A DNA stretch of 64,000 nucleotides from assembly GCA_949126835.1 (NCBI GenBank), contig OX421498.1, forward strand, positions 34,363,799 to 34,427,798, in the 5' to 3' direction. The stretch is from Anisus vortex (taxonomy: Eukaryota > Mollusca > Gastropoda > Planorbidae). Shown here in pieces: positions 21,601-32,419 of this stretch. Numbering within the stretch: position 1 is the stretch's first letter; the number at the start of each line of letters is the position of its first letter. The notes under the pieces are model-generated. The model was not told where the DNA came from. It worked only from the letters and a program-made list of their open reading frames with translations, and searched no databases. The position numbers were made by a program, and so were the translations under genes.

Positions 21601-24600
21601 AGTCATTTAAGACAGCATTATTGTATGCGCAAGGAAAAAGAAAATAAGCTCTAAAAATAGATCAGGCGGTTATCTTATTATATTCTGTGATAATAGGCCT
21701 ACAAGTATTCATTTAAATTCGAAAAAATGCGATAAATAAAACGGAAGTTTGTAAAGCACATACTTTATTTAGAATCGGGATTTACAGGAAAAAAAAAAGG
21801 AGATATTAGCAGGAAAAACTTAAAGCAAGCGGTCCATGTGTATTCTAGTCTATGGCTGTACCTACAAATGCCAACACTTACCTATAAAAATTTGAGAAAG
21901 TGTAAACATTAATGTTGCTGATAAAATGTGTGTGTCTGCCAGAAAGCCCATACCAAGTCTGCTCACAAGGTCAAGGATTCCGAGTAACGTTAGTAAGACT
22001 GACAATTCATCCAACGTGGCTCCCTTAACAACAACAACCACAATGAAGGAAACATCTTTTAAACATAGTATTCAAGAAAAGTAATATTTAATATTTAAGA
22101 ACTCTTTTGTTCCACTGTCAGTGAGACTCTTTCAAAAGAATCATCTTTCAGCCAGGAAATACAATGGCTCAATAGCTGACTCCTAAATAACAGGCCTACT
22201 TTTTTCTGTATGATAAATGGTATGATAGTGTGCGTGAATGTCTAATGTGTTTGAGTACAAATGGTTCTTTAATATTGTTTTAGCTATGCTGAAAGACGGA
22301 ATTTATGTAATCAAGTCAATTTTCCATTCATTTGGATCAATAAAGCAATCTTATCTTATCTTATCTTATCTTATTTCTTAAAGCACTTTAAATCTTAAAT
22401 TAAGCATCTAATGTGATATTTCAAATATTGTACTTTGATAATTAACGACAATATTTGAAAAGTTTCAATAATAACAGTTAATATGGTAAAATATAAAATA
22501 CATAAAAATATCAAGTTTGAAGTCATTAGAAGATATACTTTTCTTTAAAAAGCCGAAAATTGCTTCGCAAATTGACTGAGGACAATTCGGAAAAGTTTAT
22601 TGACACACCCTATTGACACACCCTATAGACAAACCCTATTGACACACCCTATTGACACATCCTATTGACAGACCCTATTGACCTACCCTATTGACAGACC
22701 CTAGTGACACACCCTATAGACACACCCTATAGACACACGATATTGCCACACCCTTTTGACACACCCTATTGACTTACCCTATTGACACACCCTATCGACA
22801 CACCCTATAGACACACTCTATAGACACACCTTATTGACACATCCTATTGACACACCCTATTGACACACCTTATTAATACACCCTATATACACACCAGATT
22901 GGCACACTCTATTGGCACACCATATTGACACACTCTATAGACACACTCTATAGACACACCTTATAGACACACCCTATTGACACACCCTATTGACACACCC
23001 TATTGACACACCCTATTGACACACCCTTTTGATACACCCTATTGACACACCCTTTTGACACACCCAAGTAAGTTTTAAGTTTTGGCCACAATAAGACTAA
23101 GTTCTGACATGCGTAGAAATTTGGCTGAGTCATCTGCAAGTGGATCACTATTTTTTATTTATATTTATATATATATATATACATATCAACGTTAGGTATG
23201 TCAAGCTCCTACCTGAGAATGCAGAATCATTGGCGTATATATAGCTATATACACATGTACAGTTCCTGGCATGATGGCCACAAGGGAGAGCCGCATGGCC
23301 CACAAACTAGGAAAAAAAATTCATACCGTAAAACATGTGCTGTCCATTAAAGAAATTTTTTTCTCAATAATTATCTCCATCTAAATTTTAGCCTTTATGT
23401 AAATCTTTATCTTATATTAAATGATTTTATTCATTCAACATCATTCATTATCTCCTTAGTTCTATCTTAACTTATACACTACAGACGCTCCTTCTATAAA
23501 GAAGATTATTGCGTCCTTTGCACATCCGTTTTTTAGTCTAGTCCTACATTTCTATTAGTGTTTTAAATGATTTTAAGTTACTGGTTTTCATAGTTTGCTC
23601 AGGATACCCTATCCATACCTGGATGCCGCTCGGGAAGTAAGAGTACTTATATACATTTTTTTCTCGCATAAGTATAAGAAAAATGTTTTTGTCCTTAAGT
23701 TTATCTGAGCACCGTAACAAAATTTTTTTGTGTTGTATTTCTAAATTAGAATTTAATGCCTTATGTATTATTACTACTTTACTCTTTGTCCTTCTGACCT
23801 ATAGTGCAGGGCTCAGCAACCTTTGGCTTATAGTGTGCCAAACTAAGATTTCTAAATCATTCAGCGTACCAGCAGCGTGAAAGTCAAACGGCTCAAAAAT
23901 ATTATTATTATAAGACAATATATTTGGTGTCGTGACAAGACCAAGACCAAAAGAAAAGGAGCGTTATAGAGAAAATCATTAAATCGGTTTATATTTAATA
24001 ATAAATAAACCTGTTTGTTAATATCAACTTTAAAAATAAATTATTTAGTTGTCAAGATATAATTCTAGTAATATCATTAGCTATAAATTATTTATAGTTA
24101 AGTTTCATTAATTCCGCTAGTATTTTACTATCGGTTTAATTTACATTATAGTAACAGTTATTAAGAGCAAATTACAATTAAGCCGAATAGATATTTAGTA
24201 ATTATACTAACTGGGTAGCTAATGGAATGTTTAAAAATTGACATAAAAGCACTTTAGTCATCTAATATTTACATACATTTCAACTATTTTTTATAGTTTG
24301 ATCATTTTAAAAATGTTAAATTGTAAGTCTTTTTTAAAAACGAAACAAAAAAAAAAGAAACATCGTATTAATAATAATAATAACGGTGCTTATATAGCGC
24401 ATATCCCGTTGGTGACAGTTCTATGCGCAGACGACAGTTACAGAATACAGACAGACAACGAAATATATAGTAATACGCTAATTCTGCTGACGAAATAGGT
24501 GAGTCTTCAGCCGGCTCCTGAAGGTGTCATAGCTAGGGCTCTGGCGAAGCTGTAGTGGGAGGTGATTCCAAGCGGACGGTCCTGCGTAGGAAAATGAACG

Positions 24601-27600
24601 TTCGCCAGCGGACACTAGCCTCACACGAGGGATCCGCAGAGTAAGCGCGTCAGATGCCGAACGAAGTGGGCGGGACTGGGTGTAGAGCTCCATACAAGAG
24701 CGAAGATAATCCGGGGCGCAGTTATTCAGGCACCTATAACAGAGGGAAGCCAGCTTATATGAGATCCGGTTGTTGATGGGTAGCCAGTGCAGAGATCGGA
24801 GCAGAGGATTGATATCATTTGACTTCTTCTTCTTGAGAACTAGTCGGGCTGCGCAGTTCTGGATACGTTGGAGTCCTTGAAGGGAGGAGGCCGGGAGACC
24901 AGCCAAAAGCGAATTACAATAGTCCAAGCGGGAAAATAGGAGAGAGATGATGAGCTTAACACAAGCTTCCTTGGTGAGATAACGACGGATGGCGGCAATA
25001 CGACGCAGATGGAAGAAGCAGATTTTGGTGAGGAAGGAGATGTGGGTTTGCATGGACAGCGTGGAGTCCAGATAGACGCCAAGGCTTTTGATAGTCGGGG
25101 AGAAAGATATTAATATTAGATATTATTAGAGATATAAACGCAAAGAAAACGGTTTCATTATGTCCCTTTAATTAAATTTCCCAAAGTTAATTTTTTAAAA
25201 ATATAACTAGTGTTATAATTCAGCATTATACTCTTTTTTCAATGTGTTATTAGATGTATAAAATTAACTTACGTTGTAAATAAACATTTTCTTAATTAAT
25301 AAAGTCAATTTAAGGAGTCTATTTTTTTTTAAACACTAATAATTAAAACAATTACATAATATTTTGCTAGTATATAAGCCTGTTATATTTATTACAATAA
25401 TAAACAAACAAATATGTCTGATAAATAATTATATTTTTGCTTAATTAAGAGAACTTAGCATAAAAACTCGTTTGAATGTAATTAGAAGGTAGCCTATTAA
25501 TTAATGAGCGCCTTTTCGTTAAATTCTTTTTGCTAATTGTTCAATGTAAGGTAATATTTAGTCTGAGTGGTCCAGTCTAAGCGTCTTCTAGGTATGTTTA
25601 AAACAGCTTTCATGCGCGATAAAATATGTTCATTAGTGCATTATTACTCCTAAGAACTTCGCATTTTTAGTTTGGGTTTGGTCTTGTAAGTCTTGTAAGA
25701 CTTCGAACCTGTGGAGGGTTTTTACTAGCTAAGCAGTGTCTGCTGTGGTCTGGAGTCTGAATCCACGAGATGTACTTTCTGTTGCAACTGTAAAGCTATC
25801 TATGTAACAAGTTTCTATAAACTATTTACACACAAATCTTTCTAATACGTGTACATAAACAAATCTTTTTCTGAAAATTTCGTTTTTAAAGACTAGCTTG
25901 AAATTGAATTTAGAAAGTTATTATTGACAAAGGCATCCGAAAATATTGTATAGCGTCGTCGATGTCAATATGACTTTTATCTTGTATAGATGGCCGAATA
26001 ATGAAAACTATCAGGCACAGATACCTTAATATTATAATTCATTGACAACCTGACCTAGAAGATTTCTTCTTTATGTCATACGCTTAGAACCTGTTGTTTT
26101 ATTCAACAGCAACCCGGCAAAGATGCTTTATATAAACTTCAAACTGTTATTTAATGTTGAAAATAAAGGAAAGTAACTGATGAAAAGGAAACTAATGTGT
26201 TCAAGGTAGATGATCTCCAATTGACTTTAAGAGTAATAAAAAAAATTGAATTATTATACCAAATATCAAATGGTTCATTGTAGAATATTCAGTTATAATT
26301 GGTATTGAAACCAGCGATCTTTAACTGTCGAATCCCTGAGCACTTGAAGATAACGGCCTTGAATCGGCTACACCTTATATTGAGAAAATCTTAGTAATGC
26401 AATGAAATAATAATAAGCATAAGTATAAGAAAATACATTTCTTCTGGAAAAAAAGGTTGCTTCTGTGTTTAGTAGGTTCATGTGGCAAGTGAAGCTACTT
26501 TTACAGGTTGCCGTGGTCGTGGCATACAACGGCATTGTGTTGCCAGCACAACGCCCAGCTACCTTAACTAATATCAGGCACGCGTCACACCACACACTCC
26601 AGACATGGGGAAAAAAACTCCTTGCTAATACCAGGACTCGAACCATGGGACATTCGGTTCGTTGACCCGAGCGCGTTGTCTATAGACCACCGTGTCGCAT
26701 TGTTTGTATTGACTGAACATAATTTTATAGTGTCAGTATATAAGGTATAGATGGTGTAAAGTCTGTATAACAGATATAACATAAACTAATGCTTAGACTT
26801 ACTGAAGCGATGCCTCGTCGTAGAATTTCTTAAACCTGCTCACGTTCGCTGCTGCCTGCTGCGCGTCTCCGTGTGACGGGGCGTCCTCTTTATCGAACAC
26901 CGTTTCGAAGGCGGCTCCGTGCTCACTCGTCAGGGTGAGAACGCTGCCGAAACCCGTTTTCTGCTTGTACCTGTCACTCAGGTAACTGTTCGCAGACTCA
27001 ACGGACAGACCTCTACTGAAAGTTCTATGTCTCCTTACGGTCTCTTCCACATGTAACGTATTGTCGAGGAGTCTTTCGCTGACCTCATGGTCAGTGTCGG
27101 GAACAGTTTTAGCAGCTCCATTGGATGTAGACAGTGCAAGCTTATGGGCCTCTCCGTTGGGAGGTTTGCTTTCTCCAGTCTCACCAATTACCTTGAGTTC
27201 TTCGTCTGCACTTGTCTCCAATGTTGAGCTAAATTTGGATCAGAATGTAACAATTTTTTCAGCCTTATAATAATAGTTAGAAGACTAGATTATACTCTTA
27301 CACATTCTCATTAAAACAGTCTGTATGGTTAGGAACCGGGTTTAAGGACATCGTTATAAGAAATCTTTAAATGTGTACAAGAAAGTACAGTTCCAATAAC
27401 ATTTGAAAAAAATATGAACATATGGGATTCATGGAAAACGGAACAGATTTTTTAAAACTTAAAACTTGTATTGGTGGTTTTTCCAAGTTTATCTTATCTT
27501 ATCTTATATATAACAGACGTTCCTTCTTTAAAGAAGATTATTGCGCCCTAGGCTCATCCATGGTCCGAGTCTAGTCTTGCATTTTTATTAATGTTTTAAA

Positions 27601-30600
27601 TGATGTTAAGGTACTGGTTTTCCTGGTTTGTTCAGGTAACCTATTCCATACCAGAATGCCAGTTGGGAAGATAGAGTACTTATGTGCATTTGTTTTCGCA
27701 TGAGGGATAATGAAAGTGTTTTTGTCTTTATGTTTATCTGAGCATTGCAACAGGTTGTATTTGGTTTTAGGCCTATTTCTAAATTAGAGTTTAATGCCAT
27801 ATGTATTACCGCTTTACTCTTTGACCTTCTGTCCACTAGTGTTTCAGGGTTTAGTGATTTGATCAAATGTGTAGTAAGTCGCTGGTAAATTTAAAACTCG
27901 CTGACCTGTAGGCTGTGATAGGCCTTAGCAGTAAGCCAGCCACGCAGTAATGCGTCTCTACGGCAGCGAGCAGCAGGTAGGTGCCCGTGATTCCGTACTC
28001 CATCCAGACGGCTCTGATGATGAAAGGTGCGATGATGGCAGCCACACACCCGCCACAGAAGACGATGACGCTGGCAGTGGATCTCAGCCTCTTGAAGTAC
28101 TGTCTGATGAGGCACATGGCAGGGACGAACAGGATCCCGTGGCCAATACCTGGATTAGAATAGAGCACTCAACTTACACATGAACTTAGTAAACCCAAGA
28201 AATTTACATAACTTTAGACATCGTCCCACCCACATAAATTAGTAGAACAATTTCTACTTCAATGCCCCGAGCTAAGCAACCCCAGGCATAGGCTGCATTA
28301 CTCCTTCCTCAACCATCCATCACTAACACAGATATACGGAAGTACTAAAAGAAGGATCGAGAAACCAAGAGCAGCCTTTTTACTGCTCAGTAACATATGG
28401 ACGTCCAGAGAGTTGTCCAGGGACACCAAGATCCGACTTTTCATCTCAAGCGTTAAGTCAGTCCTACTATCTGGGGCGGAGACATGGAGAATGACAAAGA
28501 CTACAATCAGGAAACTCCAAGCATTCACCAACAGCTGCCATAGACGAATCCTACAAATACGATGACCTGACACCATCAGAAATGTCAGCCTTTTAGGCCA
28601 AGCCTCAATTGAAGAGGACATCAGGAAGAGAAGATGGGGCTGGATAGGTCACACACTACGCAAACCAGTTAAATAACATTACAAGACAGGCATAGCGATG
28701 GAATCCCCAGGGAAAAAGAAACCCAAGGAAGCGTAACCTGGAAGACGAAATCACCAAGATGGATTTAAGTTGGAGCCAGATAGAGAGGAAGTCCCAGGAT
28801 AGGAGAAGTTGGAGAACTGTTGTTGGTAGCCCATACTCCATACTCCGAAAGGGGTTGACAGACATAAGTAAGTAAGTAAGAAAGGAGATGTAAATATGTT
28901 TGTCTGGCATTGACTGCAAGAGAGCGAACAACTCCGTATGCTGGTTAATTGAATAAAAAAAGAATATCAGTCCAAGTCAACACGTCTTTTTAATCGATTG
29001 ATTATAATGATATAATTATCATTTATTTGATAGTAATGTAATCATCAATGCCTGAATATGTTGTTCATTAAAACACGTTTTGCAGGGATTATAACTTTCT
29101 TAGGCAACTGCATATAGGAGGATCGCGTTGTAGGAATAACAGATATTCAGCTTTATATGTTTAAATAGATTTCAGTTAACTCTTTATCCCTGTGTACATA
29201 CAAGTACACCATCCTGACCCGGGTAAATAATCCAAAATGTTTTTAATATTGGGATTTGAACATGTTAAAACTATGCGAAGTCTGCTAATATTATGTTTTT
29301 TTTTTAATCAGTGATAGTTAAAGGGTTAAAAAAAAGTATTATTTACTCCAGTTTAAAAAAGGTCTTAGGTTCGCCTTCTTAAGTGAACTTAATAAAAAGG
29401 AAATAATCATTACATACATGGCAAATAGATACACAACATTGACTAAAATGTTTCAAGGACTTTATCTTTAAATAAAAGAAGCCATCGCCTCGATCAGCTT
29501 ATTGAGTTTATACAGATTCATTTAGGATACGTAGAGCAATAATATGTCCTAGACTTACCTCGCAGTCCTTCAAGTGCAATAACTCCTGCAACATGGGGAG
29601 ACAACCCTTGACCCACAGAGGACGTGGCGGACACGAGCCCACCAAACATGACACAGCGTCGCTCACCAAACCTCGGCAGAAAGAAGTTTGCAGATATCAT
29701 AGCTAAGAAAGGGTTAAACAGTTAAAACAGTCGAGCGCTTCGTACAAATGTTGTAACGGCTTCATTATCATATTGATTCTAATATTACATCAATATAAAG
29801 TTTTAGCTAATGTTAAAATAAGTATAGATTCTAAGTGCATTGTGATTCATTTAACTAGAATATGAAAGTCAAAACATTATGATTTATCTCCTATAGTATT
29901 TCAGGTGAAAAGTTTCTTGCATGTAGAATAATAAAAACCAAACACAGAGACTGGTGTTCGTGCACAAAGACTTTGGATAATCATTTAAAAATGTAGGTAT
30001 CGAATTCAGGTCTTAAACAAAGGGTATGATTTTTCTAATGAGTTGGCATAATATGAGTGAAAGAGTCATTGGAGACCCAGTTAGCTTAGCGCAAGACGTA
30101 GGCTAAGCTATATTTGTGTATGGTACAATGTTGATATTATTTAAATCCCGTTGTGGAGCTAAAAACTGTAAACATGCGTTAGCCCACCGGTGAATTCTTA
30201 ATGGGAGCGTATCGGTGGTTTACACACTTTACCAGCTTTGAGTTTCATGGGTAAGTAAAGTACCCGCCGAAACGAGTTGATCCATAGGTCCGGTGAAGCA
30301 GTGTTCACCCGTTTATGTGGCCACGGCACACTATGTGATTGTGTGGCCAGCACTATGCACATCCGCCGTTACTTTACCCCAGCTAAGGTCAGGTACCCAT
30401 CAGATCTAGGTAGACTCAGGGACACCCTCCAGACCCGGGAAAAAAATCCTAGCCAGCACCAGGATTCGAACCCGGGACCTTCGGTACGAATGCGCTGCCG
30501 CACGGCCACTGTGCCCACTAAGAGTTTCATGGGTACAGAAGTAAAAATCTAATCAGAATGCTCAAACTTACAGAAAATGCTAAACCCCATAATTCCGCAG

Positions 30601-32400
30601 GTAAACATCCAGGATATAGTTGTGATGGATGTATCGTATTTCTCTATCAGCTGGGACAACATCATTGTATTCACTTGACCGCAACTGCCCAGTAAGGTGT
30701 GCACCAGGAAACCGGCTAAGCGAAGAAAAGAAGACGAAATAGAATTATTGCAATAACATTTGCTTTAACTTTTACATTAACATTTGCATTCACTTTTACA
30801 TTAACATTTGCATTCACTTTTACATTAACATTTGCATTCATTTTTACATTAACGTTTGCATTCACTTTTACATTAACATTTGCATTCACTTTTACATTAA
30901 CATTTGCATTCACTTTTACATTAACATTTGCATTCACTTTTACATTAACATTTGCATTCACTTTTACATTAACATTTGCATTCACTTTTACATTAACATT
31001 TGCATTCACTTTTACATTAACATTTGCATTCACTTTTACATTAATATTTGCATTAACTTTTACATTAACATTTGCATTAACTTTTACATTAACATTTGCA
31101 TTAACTTTTACATTAACATTTGCATTAACTTTTACATTAACATTTGCATTAATTTTACATTAACATTTGCATTAACTTTTACATTAACATTTGCATTAAC
31201 TTTTACATTAACATTTGCATTAACTTTTACATTAACATTTGCATTAACTTTTACATTAACATTAAAATTTGCATTACTTTTACATTAACATTTGCATTAA
31301 CTTTTACATTGACATTTGCATTGACTTTTACTTTAACATTTGCTTCAATATTTGCCTTAACTTTTGGTGATATGACTTAAAGTTTGGACCGGCGAATGCT
31401 AAAGCTTGACCTCTTTCGGAACATGTCGTAAATCCAGGAGTTTAATGCAATAATTTACACAAGATGGACATTGAAGTGCGCCATCAATAAAGCATATAAT
31501 TCAACGTACATATAAGTCTAAGGTATAAATAATCAAAATTTATTTTATTTAAAGAGAAATTTATTTTATGACAAATGAAACTAATTTTATGTTTAGATAT
31601 CGAATATAGAATAATTATATAAATAAGATTACATACTGGGAAAAAAAATTACCTGCGATTTACTACACCATTGGTCAAATCACTAAACCCTGAAAATTAC
31701 TAATTTCTTTTTCAAATTCAAAGTGAATCCAGATACATTTTCGTTCTTCCGCACTGGCATTCGGTAATTTAAAGGTTGACCGAAAACCCATACAAAAAAA
31801 AAAAAATTATCATTTATCTTATCTTTTATGTTACAGACGCTCCTTCTATAGAGAAGATTATTGCGTCCTACGTTCATCCGTGGTCCGAGTCTAGTCTTGC
31901 ATTAATGTTTTAAATGATGTTGAGTTACTGGTTTTCCTGGTTTGTTCAGGCAACTCATTCCATGCCCGAATGCCACTCGGGAAGTAAGAGTAATTATATG
32001 CATTTGTTCTCGCTTAAGGGATATGGAAAGTGTTTTTGTCTTTTTGTTTTATCTGGCCATTTCAACAGGTTGTTATTGGGTTTTATTTCTAAATTAGAGT
32101 TTAATGCCTTGCTTATTATTACTAATTTACTCTTTGCCCTTCTGACCTCTAGGTTTAGTGATTTGACATTTAAACATCAAACCCAAATTCAAGATTAGAC
32201 TCACACAACGAAAACGTGTAGGGAACACAAAAAACTAATTTTCACTTTGATAATCTAACCATCTTTTCGACATTAGGCTAATATTTGATTTAAAAAATAA
32301 AAAAAAACATATTTAAGAACTATGAATCTTTTTTAAACTGGTACTCACCGAAACAAATGACCCACGCCCATCCTCTGTCCACTGGGAGTTGTCTTTTCAT
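18464..32400 (-). CDS. monocarboxylate transporter-like protein (SLC16/MCT family)
   Basis: Predicted 12-helix plasma-membrane transporter of the major facilitator superfamily. Nine coding exons join in frame to 529 aa: 32400-32349, 30715-30572, 29702-29559, 28149-27906, 27228-26803, 23306-23213, 22023-21882, 19512-19306 and 18600-18464. All introns are GT-AG, all phases match and the lengths sum to 1590 nt. Family marks: DRGWAWVICF at the start of helix 1 (MCT motif [D/E]GGWGW, with Gly to Arg), and QYFKRLRSTAS at helix 4-5 (YFxKRRxLA motif). A long hydrophilic loop of about 140 residues between helices 6 and 7 is encoded by one 426-bp exon. The start is MKRQLPVDRGW, six residues before the motif; a 5' UTR acceptor lies at 32417. 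Which substrate it carries (lactate-type, aromatic amino acid, orphan) cannot be told. Its introns hold SINEs, LINE pieces, a foldback element and two minisatellites. Confidence 0.92.
19306..19512 (-). CDS. MCT-like gene, exon 8
   Basis: 207 bp, phase 1 at both ends. It encodes helices 9-10 (VFNTFQTLIVYVILLGSVIG and GVEQMPQAFSIISMVATI) and ends INPLF, which continues with Gly-Ala-Ile-Thr in the next exon. Confidence 0.9.
19592..19795 (-). mobile_element. tRNA-headed SINE, internal deletion
   Basis: Minus-strand copy in an intron of the transporter gene. It has head (GGCACGGTAGCCGAGCGACA) and tail (ATCAGTTTAGTCCGAAGGA) but a deleted box B region. Confidence 0.8.
20230..20771. mobile_element. 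possible degenerate hAT-type element
   Basis: The right end reads GCTACGCCATTG, the complement of the CAGTGGCGTAGC end at 41604, and is followed by TCTCTGCC. The same 8 bp stands at 20222-20229. An inner segment (GCGCCCTAGGCGGTCGCCT) resembles one inside the element at 50974-51293. The left terminal repeat is not convincing. Confidence 0.3.
21402..21853. mobile_element. foldback miniature element with 9-bp duplication (MULE-like)
   Basis: A 452-bp element with long inverted ends: left ATAGTCTATAATACACATGG then ACCGCTTGCTTTAG; right, read inverted, ATAGACTAGAATACACATGG then ACCGCTTGCTTTAAG. Similarity extends further inward (TTCCGTTTTATTTAATCGC against its complement). It is flanked by GGCTGTACC at 21393-21401 and 21854-21862. 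A 9-bp duplication with long inverted ends fits Mutator-like miniature elements; the superfamily is inferred. It ends about 20 bp from the donor site of transporter exon 7. Confidence 0.85.
21882..22023 (-). CDS. MCT-like gene, exon 7
   Basis: 142 bp, starting in phase 0 with GATLDELSVLLTLLGILDL (helix 8 region) and continuing LVSRLGMGFLADTHILSAT. It ends with one base of a Gly codon. Confidence 0.92.
22180..22378 (+). mobile_element. LINE 3' tail with (CTTAT)n end
   Basis: Plus-strand 3'-UTR-like sequence ending GGATCAATAAAGCAATCTTA followed by TCTTATCTTATC repeats, the typical microsatellite tail of CR1/RTE-type LINEs. No coding part remains. Confidence 0.5.
22597..23066. repeat. 13-bp minisatellite GACACACCCTATT
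   Basis: About 36 tandem copies of a 13-bp unit with point variants (TATA, CTTT, GATAC). It lies in the intron between transporter exons 6 and 7. Each unit carries a CACACCC core (CACCC-box-like on this strand). Confidence 0.95.
23213..23306 (-). CDS. MCT-like gene, exon 6
   Basis: 94 bp encoding helix 7: LWAMRLSLVAIMPGTVHVY then IAIYTPMILHSQ. The first base completes a His codon with CA from the previous exon. Confidence 0.9.
23465..23806 (-). mobile_element. CR1/L2-like LINE 3' fragment
   Basis: Same segment as 27490-27870 and 31830-32190: ACAGACGCTCCTTCTATAAA and then GATGCCGCTCGGGAAGTAAG on the plus strand. It is broken at its left by TTATC-type repeats and at its right by the hAT-type copy that starts at 23807. 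Confidence 0.7.
23807..25560. mobile_element. hAT-type element copy, interrupted by a LINE
   Basis: It starts CAGGGCTCAGCAACC and then follows, in opposite orientation, the sequence of the element at 42456-43803. The match resumes after the LINE (TCCCTTTAATTAAATTT near 25162). The far terminal repeat is not recognisable. Confidence 0.5.
24360..25112 (-). mobile_element. CR1/jockey-type LINE, 3' end with intact RT C-terminus
   Basis: 5'-truncated insertion. A clean open frame (25053-24478, open further upstream) encodes the C-terminal part of a reverse transcriptase: LISLLFSRLDYCNSLLAGLP, GLQRIQNCAARLVL, LHWLPINNRISYKLASLCYR, then SAGERSFSYAGPSAWNHLP and TFRSRLKTHLF. These are the standard CR1/jockey landmarks. 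A 3' UTR with an AATAATAATAATAA stretch follows. No frameshift was seen, so the insertion is recent compared with the other LINE pieces. Confidence 0.85.
25561..26490. other. intron sequence without recognised features
   Basis: AT-rich sequence inside the large transporter intron between exons 5 and 6. No bounded repeat was recognised. Confidence 0.4.
26495..26699 (-). mobile_element. tRNA-headed SINE, divergent subfamily
   Basis: On the minus strand a tRNA-like head (ACGGTGGTCTATAGACAACG and a box B-like GGTTCGAGTCC) is followed by a SINE body word (GTGCTGGCAACACAATGCCG). It differs clearly from the subfamily at 4656. Confidence 0.65.
26803..27228 (-). CDS. MCT-like gene, exon 5 (large cytosolic loop)
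   Basis: 426 bp encoding the hydrophilic loop between helices 6 and 7: acidic and Ser/Thr-rich, with possible kinase-type sites (RRHRTFSRGLS). The true reading runs S-T-L-E-T-S through a TTG codon, so no start codon is needed here. It is GC-richer than the surrounding introns. Confidence 0.9.
27490..27870 (-). mobile_element. CR1/L2-like LINE 3' end
   Basis: The minus strand reads IKSLNPETLVDRRSKSKAV and then the typical 3' segment (ACTGGTTTTCCTGGTTTGTT on the plus strand), ending in TTATC repeats at 27490-27510. Same family as 12626-13165. Confidence 0.75.
27906..28149 (-). CDS. MCT-like gene, exon 4
   Basis: 244 bp encoding helices 4-6. It holds GIGHGILFVPAMCLIRQYF and KRLRSTASVIVFCGGC (second MCT signature), then YGITGTYLLLAAVETHYCV. 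It ends with two bases of a Ser codon. Confidence 0.93.
28260..28880 (+). mobile_element. RTE-like LINE RT C-terminal remnant
   Basis: Plus-strand decayed coding sequence with frame breaks: ETWRMTKTTIRKLQAF, EEDIRKRRWGWIGHTLRKP, then GKKKPK and EEVPG-type words of the C-terminal end of endonuclease-reverse transcriptase elements. It ends in AAGTAAGTAAGTAAG, a typical LINE 3' microsatellite. It sits in the intron between transporter exons 3 and 4. Confidence 0.75.
28881..29558. other. intron sequence without recognised features
   Basis: AT-rich sequence between transporter exons 3 and 4. Nothing further was recognised. Confidence 0.4.
29559..29702 (-). CDS. MCT-like gene, exon 3
   Basis: 144 bp encoding the helix 2-3 region: MISANFFLPRFGERRCVMFG and then LVSATSSVGQGLSPHV. 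RFGERR matches the conserved charged loop after helix 2 in MFS proteins. Confidence 0.92.
30243..30515 (-). mobile_element. tRNA-headed SINE (full-length copy)
   Basis: Same family and orientation as 4656-4923. The box B-like GGTTCGAATCC is well kept. It is located in the intron between transporter exons 2 and 3, just outside exon 2. Confidence 0.85.
30572..30715 (-). CDS. MCT-like gene, exon 2
   Basis: 144 bp encoding the rest of helix 1 and the loop to helix 2: GFLVHTLLGSCGQVNTMMLS, then QLIEKYDTSITTISWMFTCG. Its acceptor is immediately preceded by the 24-bp octamer array. Confidence 0.92.
30753..31367. repeat. 24-bp minisatellite carrying the octamer ATTTGCAT
   Basis: About 25 tandem copies of a 24-bp unit (ATTAACATTTGCATTCACTT plus TTAC). 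Each unit holds an exact ATTTGCAT. The left half carries CATTCAC and the right half CATTAAC, two homogenised sub-blocks. It lies in intron 1 of the transporter, about 40 bp upstream of the exon 2 acceptor. The periodic open frame across it (NANVNVKV repeats) is an artefact of 24 being divisible by 3. Confidence 0.95.
31830..32190 (-). mobile_element. CR1/L2-like LINE 3' fragment
   Basis: Copy of the same 3' segment: ACAGACGCTCCTTCTATAGA, CCACTCGGGAAGTAAGAGTA, then TTAGTGATTTGACATTT at the coding end. A similar fragment stops at 27870. It is in intron 1 of the transporter. Confidence 0.75.
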
Positions 32401-32416
32401 GGCTTCCGTAACGTAC
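32349..32416 (-). CDS. MCT-like gene, first coding exon
   Basis: The exon runs from the acceptor TTTGTAG (after 32417) to a TTTCG|GTGAGT donor. The ATG at 32400-32398 opens MKRQLPVDRGWAWVICF, the amino end with the first MCT signature. The 16 bp before the ATG are taken as 5' UTR, so at least one non-coding exon lies upstream; in-frame coding upstream cannot be excluded. Confidence 0.85.
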
Positions 32417-32419
32417 CTA

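Noticed and set aside
22597..23066. Possible CRISPR-like or telomeric array
   Set aside because: Continuous 13-bp units without spacers, in an intron of an animal gene; not a CRISPR and not a telomere unit.
27606..27866. 86-residue minus-strand frame, possible extra exon of the transporter
   Set aside because: It matches the RT C-terminal motif and 3' end of the CR1/L2-like LINE repeated elsewhere, and the flanking transporter exons join perfectly without it.
30716..31033. 105-residue open frame made of NANVNVKV repeats
   Set aside because: It is the translation of a 24-bp intronic minisatellite (24 is a multiple of 3), which ends where an exon of another frame begins.
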